DNA from: Micromussa lordhowensis
Taxonomy: Eukaryota > Cnidaria > Anthozoa > Scleractinia > Lobophylliidae
Assembly: GCA_964020085.1 (NCBI GenBank)
Contig: OZ026596.1
Location: 12,448,439 to 12,512,438 of the forward strand
Direction: 5' to 3'
DNA length: 64,000 nt
Part shown: in pieces, positions 14,041 to 24,954 of the stretch
Layout: every line of letters starts with the position of its first letter
Numbering within the stretch: the first letter of the stretch is position 1
Position numbers and translations under genes: made by a program
Notes under the pieces: generated by a model
What the model was told of the DNA's origin: nothing
The model's database searches: none
Seen by the model: only the letters and a program-made list of their open reading frames with translations

Positions 14041-14187
14041 TTAAAGGGGAACTCCGGTGTAAAAATGAACCTTTTCCAGAGAAATGGGCAGTTAGTAAGT
14101 GTTCCATTTTCACTATTTTTTTGTCTTCTGGTCTTTCGTCCTGTATATGTTTTGGCTAAAGAGGAGCAGAAAATCGCGTTTAGATTT

Positions 14188-14248
14188 CCGCCATCTTGGG
14201 CGCTTTTTTGAGCCGCGTTGTATTGACCAGCAGTTGCTTGTGACGTCA
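14188..14248 (+). promoter_or_regulatory. Putative left-end promoter motifs (YY1-like and CRE-like)
   Basis: CCGCCATCTTGG at 14188-14199 fits the YY1 core, and TGACGTCA at 14241-14248 is a perfect CRE/ATF palindrome. Both lie between the left terminus and the transposase start at 14391. The same two motifs occur near the right terminus. Function is inferred from motif identity and symmetry. Confidence 0.45.
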
Positions 14249-14390
14249 TATCGTCAAAGTTTAGCGGGAGTTTTGATGTATTCCTCTGTCGCTTTGGTAC
14301 TTCGTCTTCGTACGTTCGTGTACTACTCTAAAATTTTCAAGGTGTTTACTTTCTAACAACTGTCTAGTTATATTTAAATCCTAGTTCGAC

Positions 14391-14720
14391 ATGGTAAACT
14401 GCTGTGTTCCTGGATGTGTTAATTATTCAGCCAAAAGTAACGGCATTAGTTACCATAAGTTGCCGCGAGATACTCAGCGGCGAAAAGCCTGGCTGGAACG
14501 CATAAGAAGGACTAATATGCCTCCACTTGAGAACTGCTATGTTTGTAGCGAGCACTTTTCAGCGGAAAGTTTTGAAGCAAATTTACGTGCACAGATCACT
14601 GGAGTAAAGTGCAGACGGAGACTGAAAGAAGATGCCGTACCGTCGGAGTTCTGCTTTCGTCCGCCGGCGAAGATGCCGAGGCTGCTCAAGCGAAAATCGT
14701 CTTCGACGTCGAAGCCATGA
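14391..14720 (+). CDS. THAP zinc-finger exon of the Kolobok transposase
   Basis: First coding exon, presumably the DNA-binding part of the transposase. The product begins with a C2CH THAP finger: Cys4/Cys5 and Cys9, then Cys52 and His55 in the CYVCSEHF context, with the conserved Pro25 and Trp34 and a DAVPSEF string at the AVPTF-box position. A basic, Ser-rich tail follows. THAP domains are known in Kolobok and P-element transposases, where they bind the element's ends. The next coding segment lies about 485 bp downstream, after a polypyrimidine tract and CTGCAG acceptor, so an intron is likely; its donor is not obvious. The context ACATGG agrees with a start at 14391. Confidence 0.8.
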   Translation: MVNCCVPGCVNYSAKSNGISYHKLPRDTQRRKAWLERIRRTNMPPLENCYVCSEHFSAESFEANLRAQITGVKCRRRLKEDAVPSEFCFRPPAKMPRLLKRKSSSTSKP

Positions 14721-15204
14721 AGAAGTTAGTGTCTTTCGTTTATCGTTCTTCATGAATAGCTATTTCAATCATTCAATAATTCGTTTTCGACTTACCGCTA
14801 CTGTCTTCAGCTGTCTTGTAAACGCGATTTAAGTATAGCAAGCTAGCCTCCCCAGTATTCAGTTGAAGAAATAAATTTACTAATTTTGTATGGAGTTAAA
14901 AATTTGGAATTTGCATGTAAGCTTAAAATGGAGTGTAAAACATGCGCCTTCATAGTCATTGTTACTGCAGAGACGAAGGAAAAATAAACATACCTCGATG
15001 GACTGTATTTGTGTGTGTAAGCTTATTTTGTTTGAACAAATTATTGATTCAAATGCTGAAATTGAGCTAGAGGTATTATATAACCGTTTCCCACATACCC
15101 TCTAATTGTGACTTCACTCAATTAAACCCTTGTTGTATCTGGGTATATTGAATGCATTTACAAGCATTTTATACTCATCGGGGAATCCTTTCCCTCTACT
15201 GCAG

Positions 15205-17246
15205 GCAGTTATACAACTGTTGAAACCTGATAACGGTCAGAGTACTTCTGCCCAAAATACACTGACTCCGGCACAAGAGTATAGATCTAACGACATGGAA
15301 ATACTGGACTACACTGCCCCCCATAATGATCCACCTTCAGTTTCAAGGTTTGAGGAGTGCCGATCATTGTCTGACACAGCAACCCAATGCTGTTTTGATC
15401 CCATTATACTTGTAAGTGTTGCAACACAAACTGATGATGTACCCACTACAGTGGCTTCAGATCGTTCAAGTAATGGCAGTTCTCTAGATAAATCTCAAGC
15501 AAGTTTCACTGTTCCTGCTGAAGAATGGAAGACATCCCATGATCATACCTATTCAATGTCTGTCCCCATAGTATATCCTACCAATGGTCTTGATGAACTT
15601 TCACTTGCCCCCTATACTGAAATTGAAGTTAACCCCCCTATTGATAACATTGACAATGACTTTAATGACAAGGAGGTCTCTGATGATGACTTTGATGATG
15701 AGTATAGAGACGCAAACTGGAACTTACCAAATGCTAAAAAAATTATGCTCTCCAATGGAAATGAGTCCTCGGAGGGAGAATCGGAAGGTGAACTAGAACC
15801 TCCTGACACAGATAAAAAATATCTTGTTTTTGGCAATTGTATAGATCAGTTGCTTAAACGTTGCCCCAAATGTGGTGAGGTAGTGACAGGCCAAAAAAAC
15901 TGAGAAAACAACTGGGAGTATGCTATCTGTGGAAATGATTTGTCTTGATGGCCATATCACCTACTGGGACTCCCAACCAATCATGAAAAGAAAACCAGTG
16001 GGAAACCTACTCCTGGCAGCTTCAATTTTGTTTACAGGTAACACTTTTGCAGGTGTTAGCCGGTTGGCATCATGCCTGAACTTGCAATTTATCAGTGAGA
16101 GTGTTTTCTATGACACCCAGCAGCGGTTTCTTTTTCCAGGCATGGGAAAATGAACAACAAATGGTAAGACAGGAGCTGATTGACAAGAATGTCATTAATT
16201 TAAATGGTGATGGGCGTTGTGACAGCCCTGGACACAATGCCAAGTATGGTACTTACACACTAATGGATGATGACAGTGGTAAAGTGGTGGCATTCAGTGT
16301 TGTCCAGGTTTCTGAGGTCACTTCCTCTAATGCCATGGAGAAGGAAGGATTCAAACGCTGCATTGAAGGCCTGGAGGGTGATAGGGTGGAAATCGACCGG
16401 ATAGCCACTGACAGACATGTGTCCATCAGCAGCTTCATGAATAAAGAACGCCCTCAGATAAATCACCAATATGATGTCTGGCACCTTTCAAAGTGGGTGG
16501 TGAAAAAATTAACTAGTAAGGCACAGCAAAAGGGTTGTGAGGAATTGATGCCATGGATACAATCAATTTCCAATCATCTTTGGTGGTGTGCCGCAACCTG
16601 TGATGGCAATGTGGTCCTTTTGCGAGAGAAGTGGAAATCTGTGTTACATCACATAGTAAACAAGCACAAGTGGACAGGCAACACCTTATTTCATCAATGT
16701 GGCCACAGGCGGATCCCATCATCAGAAATAAAGAACATCTGTTGGCTTAAGCCAGGTTCACCTGCTCACTTAGCTTTGGAAGAAGTTGTTCTCAACACAA
16801 AGCTTCTCAAAGACCTAGCTAAGCTAACAGACTTTTGCCACACTGGTAAAATAGAGGTGTACCACTCCATGATGCTGAAATACTGTTCAAAACAGGAACA
16901 TTTTTCTTACAAAGGCATGGTCGCCAGGACACAACTTGCGGCCTTAGACAAGAATGCCAATGCTGACAGACCACAAGCTTTGCTGCTGTCAGGTGAACAT
17001 GCTGGTCAAGAAAGGTACAAGGCTTGTTTTCCAAAGGCTCACAAACGTTGGGTTGTAAAGCCTATAAGTCAAAAAAAATCTTACCAGTATTTGTCAGCCT
17101 TGCTTGCACAAGTCCTTGAGCGGTGCCAGGCTGGTAATGCTGTTGCAGAACCACTACCTGTTGCACTTCCCCGGAACATTGCTTCAGAACCAGCACCACC
17201 AAAAGAAGACTTAATATCTAATCACCGTTCAAGATTTAACAGATAA
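15205..17246 (+). pseudogene. Kolobok transposase catalytic region, frameshifted
   Basis: Follows an acceptor (CCCTCTACTGCAG) and reads to a stop at 17246, but in three frames: about 15205-15903, 15909-16150 and 16130-17246. The first shift lies in an A-run near 15895, the second near 16135. It opens with an acidic linker, then a CPKCG zinc knuckle, a hydrophobic stretch (GNLLLAASILFTGNTF), and the catalytic core. Likely DDE residues are the Asp residues in NGDGRCDSPG and IATDRH and the Glu in HTGKIEVYH; QYDVWHLSKW is another conserved block. This arrangement is typical of Kolobok transposases in cnidarians and fish. With two shifts the gene is inactive unless the assembly is wrong at those runs. 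Confidence 0.8.
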
Positions 17247-17600
17247 TCATGCAATAGTATCCCCCTTGATTTAATTGAAGTACACATGATAAAAGACAAT
17301 CAAACAGACTGACATTGATCAAAACATGAAGGTGACCACAGGTACAATAATCACTGATCACACTTTCATCTTTCAACTAATTTGCAGCATGTTAAGAGAA
17401 AAAAAATTATTTAAGTCAAAGTATTTATTGCTGCGGAGCGAGCGGAGCGAGCGAGCAGCAACATAAACAGGATTTAAGAAAAATATATAAAAGGGAGAAC
17501 GATTCTCGAATTCATCACTTTTTACCAGAATGCATTGCGCTTTTTACCAGAATGCATTGCGCCTTCTACCAGAATGCATTGCGCCTTCTACCAGAATGCA
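17247..17600. other. 3' flank of the transposase with short repeats
   Basis: Contains GATCACACTTTCATCTTTCA, repeated near 19788, a GAGCGAGCGGAGCGAGCGAG run near 17436, and about four tandem copies of a unit containing TACCAGAATGCATTGCGC at 17521-17605. No gene. Confidence 0.55.
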
Positions 17601-17977
17601 TTGCGCCACGAACAACACGCGAGGTTGTGACACCGTTGTGCTGTCGTCCTTTTTCGCGTGGATTGCAATTGATTAAGGTTCGTTATGGTTTGCTTTGATT
17701 TACCTGCTGTAAAGCGATGTGAGCGAGATCGTGCTTGGCTTTCACAACCCTTGCTGTTGTCGTTAATGCAGAATTATCTGGACGATCAATTGTCGCTTCT
17801 TAATTTAAAACCTAGTGCGTCAATTTCGTAGCGGTCTCGGCCCCTTCGTCAAATTCTTAATGAAGAGAAATCGCCGAAACTTAAGCTTGTAGAATAATTA
17901 AAACAAACGAGAACCGTAGAACACGCTAATTTATATCTGCTGCGATCGATTTGTTTCTATCCAAACATGAATTTAAT

Positions 17978-18082
17978 TAGCCTCCTACGCAGACGCTCTT
18001 TGGGCTCGTCACGCAACGTTCCTCCTCTCGTGGGGGAGGAATATTGCGTGACGAGCCCAAAGAGCGTCTGCGTAGGAGGCTA
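17978..18082. mobile_element. Palindromic MITE with perfect 9-bp target duplication
   Basis: A 105-bp element with long arms: TAGCCTCCTACGCAGACGCT and GGGCTCGTCACGCAA, mirrored around CTCTCGTGG. The flanks carry an identical 9-mer, GAATTTAAT, at 17969-17977 and 18083-18091. A 9-bp duplication fits the Mutator-like superfamily. Same family as 19233-19316. Confidence 0.85.
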
Positions 18083-19232
18083 GAATTTAATCTAAAACTT
18101 CAGCTTTTTCACACATCGAAACGGACGCGTCCCCATCCGTAGTCTGTCACATTCCATTCTAGAGACATACGAGTACCAGTTCAGAATTTATAAGTCAGCT
18201 TTCTACTCTTACAATTTCCACATCTTTCGTTTATTTGGATTTGGTAAATAGGAGGTTGATGTGTATCAATCAGACCTTCCAACCCCCATCACATCCAAAT
18301 CTGCAGGTTTTGAAAAAAGGCCCAGATAAACCTGGAGATTAGGACCTCAAACCTAGAGACGTCAAAAATATGCGTCAAATAATACCTTCCGGAATTGTTT
18401 GGCAATTTTAAGGCTTTCTGATTCACCGTGAGATTAAGAGGCAAAGCCGTGAATTGGCATCCCAAACCGTGAGTCTCACGGTCAAACCGTGAGGTTTGGA
18501 AGGTCTGAATTAAATTCATGTCCAGACAGTGAGATCACCATGTGCTTTTGTCACGATCCCGTCACGATCACCAGCTATGCGTCATATGTAATAATGTGTC
18601 CTTGTTGTTTTTTGCAGACAATTTGGAAATCTGCGCCACGAACAACACGAGGATGTCATTACAGTCTTTTCGCGTGGATTCCAATGAAAGTTTGCTCTGA
18701 TTTACCTGTAAAACGATGTGCAGGAGATCATGGTTGACTTTCACAAATCTTGCTTTTGCTTTTAATGTAGTACGAGAAAGTTTGTACAAATATGGACGCC
18801 CGGGTTAATTTGGACGATTAATTGTGACAACTTATTTTAAACAACTACAGAATGCAGGGCCACTTTTAAACGTTCACCAATGAGCCGGCTCGTTTGGCTC
18901 GGCAGTGGAAAAATTTGTATGGTGTTAACTGTTGAGTTCATATATTTACCAGCTCGTTTGGCTCGGCAGTGGATGAAAGAACGAGGAATAATTGTATGCG
19001 CATTAAGTGTTTGGTTCATATATTTAGCGGCTCGCTTGGCTCGGCAGTGGATAAAAGAACGAGGAATAATTGTATGCCCGTTAAGTGTAAAATTCATATA
19101 TTTAGCGGCTCGTTGGCCTCGAAGAAAAATCGTCGTTACTAAAACTTGCAGAATAATTAAAACAAACGGATGCTACGATCAATTCCTTTTCATCCAAACA
19201 GTTTTAGCAGTTTCACATATCCGGCGATCGAC

Positions 19233-19316
19233 TAGCCTGCGAACGCAGACCTATTTCCGGCTGCTACTGGTGCCGCCAGCGTAGACAAGCGACAGCCAAA
19301 AATAGTTCGCAGGCTA
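19233..19316. mobile_element. Short MITE with 9-bp target duplication
   Basis: An 84-bp element starting TAGCCTGCGAACGCAGAC and ending GTTCGCAGGCTA. The flanking 9-mers GCGATCGAC and GCGATCAAC match at 8 of 9 positions. Terminus style and duplication length match the element at 17978-18082. Confidence 0.75.
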
Positions 19317-19470
19317 GCGATCAACGCATTTTCGATACTGTTAACACTCTAGACTTGATGCGTACTAGTACCGAATTTACAAGTGAGATTTCTGCTCCTA
19401 GAATTTCCACATCTTTCGAATTTCATCTCGATTTTCTGGTAAACTTGGGGGAGGTAGGTGTGTATCGTGT

Positions 19471-19968
19471 GTATGTGTATGTGCTTTATTGTCTCGATCC
19501 CTTGTCTTGTCACGCCTCGTCATGATGCATTAAGTTGACAAAAAAGAACAGTTTTTAAGTTACACATCACAATTTGACGCTACTTTAAGAAATAAAGGTT
19601 ATAATGTAAGACTTGGAACGCGCAGATAGATTGTCAATGACTACGTAAAATATGTCCTTATCAACAGTGTGCCGCAGCATTACTATCTTTTAGATATCCT
19701 AGTTTTATAAGTATTACAAGTTTGCCTAGTAACAATTCATTTAAGGTAGATGTTCGTAAGGAAATACTGTGAAAATACTGATTATTGATCACACTTTCAT
19801 CTTTCAACTACAAAAACATTTCCAAAGTATTTATTGTATAAGTAGTACAAGTTTGAGTAGTTATAATTCATTTAAGGTACATGTACATAGGCACAAGAAG
19901 AGAATACTGTGTTTTGATTTTCAACACTAATCCTGTTCAATATTGATAACTGGGGCCAGCAAAAAGTC
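19471..19968. other. Kolobok interior between the duplicated block and the LINE
   Basis: No open frame of note. This sequence directly follows the LINE poly(A) on the minus strand, so before the LINE arrived it was continuous with 53816 onwards. It may hold the 3' end of the minus-strand P2X7-ballast gene. Confidence 0.5.
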
Positions 19969-20506
19969 TTTTTTTTTTTTAATTTTATTATGAACAATAT
20001 TACAATACATACAATATTACCTAATTAATTACACGAACGCTTACGTTACCGTACTTTATACAGTTAATTACTAACACTAATTACATAAGAATTTACAAAC
20101 ACTTTACAGTTTTAAGGAGCTTACACTATATAGCCACTTACAGTACTTACAGAACGATACTACAATACTTACGAAGAAATGAGCTACAAGTATAAGCCTA
20201 CCTCACTAATATGTAATTTATTTAAATATAATTTTATGTTTTAATATGTAAATAAAATTGACAACTACAACAAAGATTTCGGCTGGCTTAAAAAAAAGTG
20301 CTACAATAAGTGTAAGTGAAAAGAAAAAACTGAAGTGAAGTGAAATTTATAGTAGTTTTCCCCAGATGGTCAAGAATTTATGCAGCTTTCTTTGCGCGGT
20401 ATAACTTTGCTTTAAAATATCAAGTTTGTCTTGGAGGCGAAGAAGAAAGCCTTCAAAACATAAGTTGCCGTCACGTGAACTTGTCGCGAAGATGTGGAAC
20501 TTTGCA
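19969..20506 (-). mobile_element. LINE 3' part: C-terminus, 3' UTR and poly(A)
   Basis: On the minus strand this reads as the C-terminal coding end of the LINE, the frame running from the Polinton edge through FHIFATSSRDGNLCFEGFLL to a stop near 20359. An AT-rich 3' UTR follows and ends in a 12-base poly(A) (T-run at 19969-19980). The other part is at 50283-53812. The break is exactly at the Polinton, whose TSD TTTGCA forms bases 20501-20506 here. Confidence 0.8.
20501..20506. repeat. Polinton target-site duplication, left copy (TTTGCA)
   Basis: TTTGCA immediately precedes AGTAGTTATATAGTTGG. An identical TTTGCA follows the mirror-image right end at 50277-50282. Six bases is the standard Polinton duplication. 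Confidence 0.95.
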
Positions 20507-20670
20507 AGTAGTTATATAGTTGGCGGTCCCGGCGCACTTTTCCAAATCCATATCAGACATAAAATCCAGCGCACTTTTCCAAATCCATATCAAACATAAA
20601 ATCCAGCGCACTTTTCCAAACACAAAATCCAGCGCACTTTTCCAAATCCATATCAAACACAAAATCCAAT
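20507..20670 (+). repeat. Polinton left TIR with internal minisatellite
   Basis: The terminal AGTAGTTATATAGTTGGCGG is followed by repeats of GCGCACTTTTCCAAATCC plus ATATCAAACATAAAATCCA, in long (about 37 bp) and short (about 22 bp) versions. The right TIR has the same units in inverted orientation, with a different number and order. Confidence 0.9.
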
Positions 20671-20744
20671 ACCAAGGTCAAACACGGAAATCAAATCCAT
20701 AATTCAGTCAACTTATTCAGTCGGCTGAATCAAACACGGAAAAC

Positions 20745-20802
20745 AGATGTATTTATGATGATGGTATCAAAAGCTATGCTTATGGGCATAAAAATCTAAT
20801 CA
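20745..20802 (+). pseudogene. Remnant of a PolB 3' end near the left TIR
   Basis: Plus-strand frame 20745-20800 encodes IYDDGIKSYAYGHKN, closely matching the extreme C-terminus of the resident polymerase (IDEDGITSYAYGHH, near 49845-49886) but clearly diverged in DNA. It has the same orientation as the resident gene, so it is not a TIR copy of it. It probably derives from a related element or an ancestral rearrangement. Confidence 0.6.
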
Positions 20803-21059
20803 ACTTTAAAAACACAACAACGCTTTTCAGTTTTCGGAACATGTTTCGATGTTTCAAACATCATCATCAGCCATTATGAATATATAGTAAAGATTTACAA
20901 AAGTGGTCGGTATATATAACCATATACAATGAAGCTTCATAAATTCAAATAGTCGTTAACTGTTAAACTTATTTAAACTAACCAGTAAAATGATAGACTA
21001 AGAGAAGAAATAACGGAAAAAATAAACTTAAAATTCCCTGTAAACAACAGTAGATAAAT

Positions 21060-21398
21060 TTAGAAATGTAACGACAAAATAACGTGCTCAACTTGTTTGT
21101 TGAGTTCAGGTTTCAACTGTTCAATATGAAAGCTCTCTTTTATTTTGAGTTGAGAGTAAGTGCTGGCATTATCGAGAATCTTAAAACAAGAGATATCACA
21201 CTTATCCCTACAATCTTTAGAAGCACTAAGATGTTTAAAAATGTGGGAATTTTTGTCCCGAAATAGATGCTCATTAACACGTGTGTTAAAATGTCTATTG
21301 GTTTCACCAATATAACGAACTCCACAGCTCGCACATGTAAACTGATAAACAACACGTGATTTAAGAGAATCGGGAATAAAATCTTTAGGACTAAACAT
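21060..21398 (-). pseudogene. GIY-YIG endonuclease domain of a Penelope-like element, arm 1
   Basis: A 112-aa fragment. The core has VVYQFTCASCGVRYIGETNR, where YQF-type and RYIGET correspond to the GIY-YIG signature, then the conserved Arg in the TRVNEH helix and a C-terminal Glu in IKESFHIEQLKPELNKQ. A Cys pair (CASC) precedes the YIG motif, as in PLE nucleases. In PLEs this domain follows the reverse transcriptase and nicks target DNA. It is a fragment because no RT is present. Confidence 0.8.
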
Positions 21399-21499
21399 AG
21401 TGCCAAGTTTGAACGGAGAGAAAATAATCTTAACATTTAAGTCTTTGCAATACTTATTAACAATGGATGAAATTTTTCTTCCAGTGTAGGAAGAATATC

Positions 21500-21791
21500 A
21501 GTTTATCAGTTTACATGTGCGAGCTGTGGAGTTCGTTATATTGGTGAAACCAATAGACATTTTAACACACGTGTTAATGAGCATCTATTTCGGGACAAAA
21601 ATTCCCACATTTTTAAACATCTTAGTGCTTCTAAAGATTGTAGGGATAAGTGTGATATCTCTTGTTTTAAGATTCTCGATAATGCCAGCACTTACTCTCA
21701 ACTCAAAATAAAAGAGAGCTTTCATATTGAACAGTTGAAACCTGAACTCAACAAACAAGTTGAGCACGTTATTTTGTCGTTACATTTCTAA
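21500..21791 (+). pseudogene. GIY-YIG endonuclease domain, arm 2 (inverted copy)
   Basis: A reverse-complement copy of 21060-21350, nearly identical at the DNA level. The coding frame starts inside the domain (just before the CASC pair), so the N-terminal part present in arm 1 is missing here. Confidence 0.75.
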
Positions 21792-21887
21792 ATTTATCTA
21801 CTGTTGTTTACAGGGAATTTTAAGTTTATTTTTTCCGTTATTTCTTCTCTTAGTCTATCATTTTACTGGTTAGTTTAAATAAGTTTA

Positions 21888-21893
21888 ACAGTT
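21888..21893. repeat. Target-site duplication of the 10.4-kb element (ACAGTT)
   Basis: ACAGTT occurs here and at 32311-32316. The inverted PLE arm at about 20950-20970 preserves the uninterrupted site with a single ACAGTT, which proves the boundaries. Confidence 0.95.
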
Positions 21894-22029
21894 CAGGAGT
21901 ACCCGACGGAGCCGCTCGACAGAAAACCCGCTCGACAGGTTGAACTTAAGCTGGCTGGGAAATATTAGCGTTAGATCATTTGCTGGCTGGAATTTTTGTT
22001 TAGCCTCTGGCTTGCTAAACAGTGATTTT

Positions 22030-22353
22030 TTACACTGTCCCTAGCTGGAAAAACCTGTCTTGATTGTTTTTCCCGGCTGTGACTTTTTCGAAAAAGCAAT
22101 CAATTAAACTGCTTCCGTCCTGGGACATAAAAAATTTACTCCCAGCGCCACGCTCGTCGAAAATTACGTGAATCTTCATGCCCGGAAATGATGGCTCCAT
22201 TGCCGTCATAGATTGTTGCGGTTTATCTATTTCATCAACCAGGAAAAATTGCTTAACACCAGCAGCTGTCATTTTCAATGACGTAATAAAACTAGTATCT
22301 CGAATGGCCAAATCTGTTTTAAAAGAACATTGTTTTCTTTCGTTCTTGAACAC
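22030..22353 (-). CDS. Unrecognised open frame, possible captured exon
   Basis: A 107-codon minus-strand frame with fairly protein-like composition (for example FFLVDEIDKPQQSMTAMEPS, FPGMKIHVIFDERGAGSKFF). An AAAACAG precedes the frame, so it could be an internal exon beginning near 22322. I do not recognise the family. Its place just inside a non-autonomous transposon suggests a captured host fragment, but selection is not demonstrated. Confidence 0.25.
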   Translation of the reverse strand: MFKNERKQCSFKTDLAIRDTSFITSLKMTAAGVKQFFLVDEIDKPQQSMTAMEPSFPGMKIHVIFDERGAGSKFFMSQDGSSLIDCFFEKVTAGKNNQDRFFQLGTV

Positions 22354-22379
22354 GGCCGGTCTTCACGATATACGCTAGT

Positions 22380-24489
22380 TTTTCGTTCCAAAGGCCTGAA
22401 AAGCCGCCACTTTTAATTGCGAAAACTGCTGCTAGCGCTATTGTGCTGCAAGGAGTCAGCAGTTAGAAAGAAACAGTGGAAAGCAACTTAAAGGTGGGTA
22501 AATTCATTGCTATAATTCTCTTTCTTGCACACGGGGCACTGATGTGACTGGAATCAGCGACACTGTTCGCTGTCTGTTGTACACAAATTCTTTCATTTAT
22601 AGACAACTGAATTAAAAAAAGGTATCGGCATAAGAACCTAGATTCTAAGGTGTTCATTTACATTCCTTTTTCAGTCATTTGCTGGTGAAGGAAAGAAATG
22701 ATATCTGCCAATTTCAGCCAAATCTGAGATCTGCTTAGAGAGGGACTTGGCGCAGACAAACAAAGCAGCTGGATAAAGGGTAAGCATAATGTTCTGTTTA
22801 TATGCGTTAGTCGTCTGCATCAGTCGTCAACTTTCCCCTCATGATGCTAAAGAAATCAAGTAAAGTAATCTCAATGTACCATACACTCATCGTTTCGCTC
22901 ATAGCATTTTTGGGTTGCGATAAATCTGCAAATTTGCTTAATTAATCGAAAATTTTCCTAAAGTTGCTGGAAGACGAAGGATAATGGTTTCAACTCTTTT
23001 TCAGTCTTATTGGGTACATTTAATGGCTTAATTGTGGTTCAGTACTAGCATAACGAGTTAATGTTTGGTCTCCGGACATGTCCGGAAAACAATAGACTAT
23101 CGCGCGTTGCTCACCGGAAATGGCCGTTGGGTGAATTCACTCCACACTGTTCACCGTCTCTTTGAGAGAAATGCTTCTATCTAGAAACCCTAAACTTATT
23201 AATGTATCGACGATTCAAGATTCCCAGGTGTTAATTTACATGCCCCTTTTGCAGTCATTGTGGGTCATTTCAAAGGCAAATTGAAATAAAGAAAAGCGGC
23301 TGAGGGAAGACATCTGCCAGATTTCAGTTGCGAGTATGCGCTAGCTCGGATTGCATTGTTGGACATACAACTGCCCTCTCTTCAGTATGCTAAGATAAAC
23401 TGGTCATTGTACCATGCAGTCATCGTTTCGCTCACAGCACTTTTGTATCCTTGGTTTTCACCAGCCATGTGACTAAAATTAAAAATCGTAAGCTGTCAAT
23501 GTATAAAGTCAAGAATCTGGGATACGATAGATGATTGATATATAAACAACCTCGCCAAGAATCAGGTCTCTGCTGTGTTTTCTTCGCGAGTTATTTGCAG
23601 ATTTGTGTCACCCAAATTTATAGAGCTTTGTATGGAGACGCCATGTTTGTGCCCTTCTGAGGGGCACAAATATGGCGGCCGTGACGTAACAGAAACATCT
23701 GTCACTGAGTTTTGCTATTGAAACGAAACATTATTGCTCTAGACATCCGACACATTGAAATAAATGCTTCTTCTAGTGCAAGCACTTTTTAGTTCGCAAA
23801 AACTAAAGCGATAACTCTTCTTTTTACCTACGCGACAGCTCTCTTTGGGCGCCATTTTCATGTCACGCAACGCAAAGCTTAGAAATTCAAACGTGCTCTA
23901 TTACAAAAGAAAGAACCCTGTCGAGCTAAAACGTTGTGAAACGTCAAGTTCCTATAGGGTCTTTTACCTGATGAAACTAAAACCTCAGGAGGAAAGGTAA
24001 TTTTTAATTTTGGAAAATGATTACGTCACATGAAAACCGAGAATTGCTTTAAATCAGTGTAAATTTGCGTGATGGAATTATCCGCAAGTTACCGGACGTG
24101 TCAGTTGTTCGCCCTCATTTTCAGTCGTATTGAGTACATCATTGAATGCAACGGACTATCGCGCGTTGCCGCCGGCAACGGTAATTAAATCATGCAATGT
24201 ATTTTATTTAGCATAAGTAAAATGTTAAAAGTGTCATGTTTATTCAAATCTTTGTCAGGTAAAAGAACGGAAGACTTTACGTTCTTAAGCGTTCCTTCAG
24301 TTTGTAGTTGAGAAAGAAACAACTTTCGTCGCTCTGTGCGGCTTTCTTTGAGCAGACATAGCAGACATATATCATTTGTCACCTTTGGTTGTGTTTCACA
24401 GGGCTAGCTGGTCGGACCTGTAGGTCCTGCGTGTAATCGTGTAATAATTGAATTTCCCTACCAGGGGAGAATCTTTCTAAACCTAAATA
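22380..24489. other. Transposon interior with a diverged duplication
   Basis: Parts of 22620-22910 and 23205-23450 match: both contain GTGTT(C/A)ATTTACAT, a TTTTNCAGTCATT stretch, ATCTGCCA, and CTCATCGTTTCGCTCA or TCATCGTTTCGCTCACAGCA. The phrase GACTATCGCGCGTTGC recurs at about 23095 and 24145. A small hairpin (TTTGTGCCC/GGGCACAAA) lies at 23648-23671. No supported gene. Confidence 0.5.
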
Positions 24490-24954
24490 CAGTGAAACCT
24501 GTATTAAGCGGACCCCATATTAAGCGGACACCCTCTATTAAGCGGACACCAGCTTGAGTCCCGAAATTTTCTTTCCACATTTACTGTAAAATAAACCTGC
24601 GTTCAGCGGACACCTCTGTTAAGCGGACGCGGACACCAATATTAAGGCATTTTGTTGCACAAAACCTGCAATAAGCGGACACTTCAAGGACTTTTAACTT
24701 CTAAAAGCTCAGCTCATACACCATTAACATTGTTCAGCGATGTCGTTTTAAAGCTAAGTAGATTATTCCAGATTGATGCATTGACTGTCTGGACATTATG
24801 CTATGAGCAGTCTTTGATCTTACACTGTGTTACACTGTGTTACAAAAGGGTTAATAATTAACTATTATTGCTGAACCTGTTTAGAGCGGACACCCTGTAT
24901 TAAGCGGACACTAGTGAGGGTCCCAACGGTGTCCGCTTAATACAGGTTTCACTG
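24490..24954. mobile_element. Pogo/Tc1-mariner-like MITE
   Basis: A 465-bp element whose left end CAGTGAAACCTGTATTAAGC is mirrored exactly at the right end, flanked by TA on both sides (24488-24489, 24955-24956). TTAAGCGGACACC words are repeated internally. TA duplication and CAGT termini fit the pogo branch of Tc1/mariner. No transposase. Confidence 0.85.

Larger units (their letters stand above)
17600..19470. repeat. Diverged tandem duplication (about 0.8-kb units)
   Basis: 17608-18270 and 18640-19465 are diverged copies. Shared words in order: GCGCCACGAACAACACG, TTTTCGCGTGGATT, GATTTACCTG, AGAATAATTAAAACAAACG and AATTTCCACATCTTTCG. The second copy contains an extra array of three units of about 75-80 bp (18880-19125) with GGCTCGGCAGTGGA and GAACGAGGAATAATTGTATG; the long open frames there on both strands come from the repeat. 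Each copy hosts one small MITE. Probably Kolobok non-coding DNA or an older repeat. Confidence 0.65.

Noticed and set aside
18880..19284. 134-codon frame as a gene
   Set aside because: It is read through three tandem repeat units and is matched by an equally open frame on the other strand.
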